This document shows positions 62,501 through 64,000 of a DNA stretch of 64,000 nucleotides, in pieces; the stretch's first letter is position 1, and each line of letters starts with the position of its first letter. Location: NCBI GenBank assembly GCA_029339195.1, contig JAPTJF010000309.1:1-64000 (forward strand), in the 5' to 3' direction. Source of the stretch: Micractinium sp. NFX-FRZ (taxonomy: Eukaryota > Chlorophyta > Trebouxiophyceae > Chlorellales > Chlorellaceae). A program made the translations under genes and the position numbers. The notes under the pieces are model-generated. The model ran no database searches. It was given only the letters and a program-made list of their open reading frames with translations, and had not been told where the DNA came from.

Positions 62501-63821
62501 CCGCCCCCGCTACTCTGCCCACAAGCTCGCCCCCGCCCCTAGCGCCCCGCTCCTCAGGCCCACACCCTCGCCCCGCCCCCTCACCTTCGTCCTCCTCCTC
62601 TGCCGCCGCCGCTGATGCCACGCTCTTGCTGGTCCCTGCGCCATCTCCGGCAGCAGCGCCAGCAGCCTCGCCAGCTGGCGGCTCCTCCTCCAACAGGGCA
62701 GCCGTGCCCTCCTCGCCATCCGCCCCTCCTGCCGCCCCGCCTGCGCCATCCCCCTCGCCATCATCTTCCAGCAAGGCTGCGGTCCCCTCATCTTCTTCCT
62801 CCTCAGCCTCCATCTCAGCATCCGAGGCAGCTTGTGAGGGCAAGGCCCCGCCGGCCGCCGCAGCCGCCTCCTCCCCCGCCTCCTCCCCAGCCTCCTCCTC
62901 TCCGGAGCCTGCGGGGCGGAAGGTAAGGCACAGTTGCGGGTGGGTCGGGCAGGCGGCCGCATGTGGGGCGCGGGGCAAGGAGCAGCAGTTGGGACGGAGG
63001 ACGTCTTTTGCTGGATATTGGTGGTGCAGGTGCAGGTGGGGAGCCGGCGGCGGCGAGCGCAGTTGGTTCACCAAAGGGTGGGATGTGATGCCTGTGCGCC
63101 ACGCCAGGGCAGGAGCACAGCAAGGACCGCAGACCACAGCGGGCATGACACGCGACAGCGCAGCACGGGGAGCTGGCAGGCATGGCACCACAGCAGCAGC
63201 CTCACACGCGCCCCGTCCTGCTGTGCCTGTTATGCTGCCCTGCCACACTGTTTCCAGCCAGGCTGAGGCAGGAAGAGCGGCAAGCAGCTCACCCGCACTC
63301 TCCTCCTGCCCCGCCGCCAGGTGGTAGTTGCCGTACCGCGCCAGCAGTTCCTCAAGCGGCAAGTCCGCCTCTTCATCCAGTCCCGCCACCTCATCAGCCA
63401 CCTCAACCTGCGGCATCGAACCAAGTGGGGATCAGCGGCAGCTTGCCATAGCAACGCCGTACCTAATGCAGGCCCGCCACGTTTTCTTCTGTTGTCATCC
63501 CACACACCTGCCCTTGCTGACCCCACTGCCCTTGCACTGGCCCCGCTGCCCATGCACTCCCAATGGTCAGGACCGTCGACCACCTTGCCGCAGCTCAACT
63601 TGCCCCACCAATCCTCGCCCAACACACCTCATCAACATAGCCCTTACCAGAGCCCACCCATCCTCGCCCACCTGGACCCTGCCCAACCCACCCCATCCAC
63701 GCAGCCCCCACCTTGACGTTGCGCCCCTCTGCCGCCGCCAGCGCCTCCTCCTCCTCAATTGTCGCCTCGTTGTCCGCGTCGTCGTCCTCCCCAGACCTGT
63801 ACTCATCCTCGTCCTCCCCGC
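44575..63821 (-). CDS. SWR1/PIE1/SRCAP chromatin-remodelling ATPase, 5' partial
   Basis: Snf2-family ATPase of the SWR1 complex (H2A to H2A.Z exchange). N-terminus, including any HSA domain, lies beyond 64000; 42 exons (about 1,793 residues) are here: 63712-63821, 63293-63407, 62585-62908, 62148-62239, 61601-61733, 61049-61249, 60723-60820, 60364-60451, 60008-60034, 59562-59610, 59222-59296, 58541-58664, 58135-58224, 57653-57757, 56845-56919, 56455-56573, 56010-56127, 55638-55697, 55187-55286, 54466-54746, 54038-54150, 53614-53692, 53274-53363, 52976-53077, 52382-52471, 52030-52098, 51562-51623, 51278-51333, 50756-50843, 50390-50462, 49848-49926, 49480-49604, 48997-49198, 48578-48696, 48004-48069, 47806-47859, 47389-47478, 46660-47020, 46371-46441, 45969-46065, 45212-45709, 44575-44990. 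Motifs: [107 protein letters not shown]. Behind the ATPase come acidic linkers, an RGG tract, a SANT-like unit (PWEVQEDF...[15 protein letters not shown]) and a Gln/Pro/Ala-rich tail. Two GC donors (after 62148 and 53614). Confidence 0.95.
48440..48830 (-). repeat. both edges of one SWR1-gene exon duplicated
   Basis: Exon 48578-48696 has a decoy copy of its 5' edge upstream (about 48783-48823, ctccagctgggc... with acceptor) and a copy of its 3' edge plus donor downstream (about 48456-48480, gcccacctctggctccagct). Confidence 0.75.
51020..51300 (-). repeat. triplicated exon-3'-edge with donor, SWR1 gene
   Basis: The donor side of the exon ending FYDS (cacccgagtcgtagaagatg, real copy about 51275-51296) recurs at about 51174-51195 and 51026-51049 in the downstream intron. 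The copies have in-frame-disrupting changes. Confidence 0.8.
52669..53004 (-). repeat. triplicated exon-3'-edge with donor, SWR1 gene
   Basis: The 3' end of the exon ending [10 protein letters not shown] (gcagcttgccgcagtcaaac) occurs at 52979, 52829 and 52671, about 150-158 bp apart. The real exon is 52976-53077; the other two lie in the downstream intron next to a GT-like donor. Confidence 0.85.
55068..55500 (-). repeat. duplicated exon edges, SWR1 gene
   Basis: Exon 55187-55286 has 5'-edge copies upstream at about 55362-55393 and 55480-55498 (gctgggcaggcgcagctcca), and a 3'-edge copy downstream at about 55064-55092 (caccttgcggctgcaccagg). Confidence 0.75.
57235..57680 (-). repeat. five-copy array of exon-3'-edge units, SWR1 gene
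   Basis: The end of the exon coding LMHFLMPQ with its donor (cacctgtggcatgaggaagt, real copy at 57650 onward) recurs at about 57524, 57436, 57337 and 57237, about 88-125 bp apart, filling most of the downstream intron. Unit similarity falls with distance from the real exon. Confidence 0.85.
57940..58445 (-). repeat. both edges of one SWR1-gene exon duplicated twice
   Basis: Exon 58135-58224 (motif II, DEAH box) has two 5'-edge copies upstream (about 58279-58319 and 58403-58440, cttgcgcttg/catgcgggca-type) and two 3'-edge copies downstream (about 58033-58063 and 57949-57975, agcgctggctcttccag-type). Confidence 0.8.
58628..58880 (-). repeat. exon-5'-edge copies, SWR1 gene
   Basis: The first 40 or so bases of exon 58541-58664 with its acceptor (58628-58669) are repeated perfectly at 58755-58796, and partially at about 58854-58875, in the upstream intron. 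Confidence 0.9.
61601..63821 (-). repeat. tandem two-exon duplication in the SWR1 gene
   Basis: Exons 63712-63821 plus 63293-63407 are duplicated as 62148-62239 plus 61601-61733, offset about 1.6-1.7 kb. The first exon of each pair encodes [20 protein letters not shown]; the second encodes [20 protein letters not shown]. Homology extends into the adjoining intron (for example near 63411-63490 and 61738-61820). All four exons remain open and in phase. Confidence 0.9.
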
Positions 63822-64000
63822 CTGCGGCAGTAACAGCAAACGTGCAGCACAGGGGCACAAGTATGAACGCTTCGATACGTGTTGGCCCCCCCTCCTGACT
63901 TTGGTAATTAACCGAGTCGGCTCCAACTGCATTGGTGGCAAACACGCAACCTGTTGTAACACGCCCACAACAGGCAGGCCACCTCACAGGCAGGCAGGGC
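63822..64000. other. SWR1-gene intron running off the window
   Basis: Upstream of the acceptor at 63822; no further exon recognised before the edge. The preceding exon must end in phase 1. Confidence 0.6.

Noticed and set aside
62323..63327. Long plus-strand open frame of 334 codons
   Set aside because: Antisense of the Glu/Ala-rich SWR1 exon 62585-62908, giving Ser/Pro-rich nonsense.

Overview
This window is nuclear DNA from an intron-rich, GC-rich eukaryote, almost certainly a chlorophyte green alga. The evidence is plant/algal-type nuclear genes cut into many short exons, introns of the form CAG|GTGGGT...GCAG, TGTAA-type polyadenylation signals behind several genes, and plant-type (CCCTAAA-like) degenerate telomeric sequence inside one intron. 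I saw no bacterial operons, tRNA, rRNA, transposon or virus genes. All gene models were assembled by hand from splice sites; the reading frame closes through every exon of the models given, with one exception in paralog A that is reported as a finding.

Layout. 0-3.2 kb (+): 3' part of a gene for a secreted-type coiled-coil protein whose cysteines sit at multiples of seven residues. 4.3-16.8 kb (-): a complete 30-exon protein phosphatase 4 regulatory subunit 3 (PP4R3/SMEK/PSY2), with a 71-N assembly gap in one intron. 17.9-22.4 kb (-): a SNIP1/DAWDLE-like FHA protein that also carries an RS-rich head and two CCHC zinc knuckles. 22.8-25.4 kb (+): an isochorismatase-like cysteine hydrolase, divergent from the FHA gene. 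26.2-26.6 kb (-) and 26.9-31.4 kb (+): the proteasome/TREX-2 acidic peptide SEM1/DSS1 and a GSK3/shaggy kinase, head to head. 32.0-33.5 kb (+): a small single-C2-domain protein. 34.9-38.0 kb and 39.6-42.6 kb (-): two complete paralogs (A and B) of the first gene, both with signal peptides. 43.3-44.4 kb (-): a 123-residue protein of unknown function. 44.6-64 kb (-): 42 exons (about 1,793 residues) of a SWR1/PIE1/SRCAP-class chromatin remodeller, whose N-terminus lies beyond the right edge.

The housekeeping genes (phosphatase subunit, FHA RNA-biogenesis factor, GSK3, SEM1, SWR1 ATPase) are signalling and chromatin factors without obvious shared regulation. The unusual content is (1) the three-member heptad-cysteine secreted family, which I do not recognise as any named family, and (2) a pervasive genome-architecture signature. 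In at least four genes, intron growth has occurred by tandem duplication of short segments that straddle an exon edge, leaving arrays of decoy splice sites with partial exon copies. GC-AG introns are also unusually frequent (six assigned).
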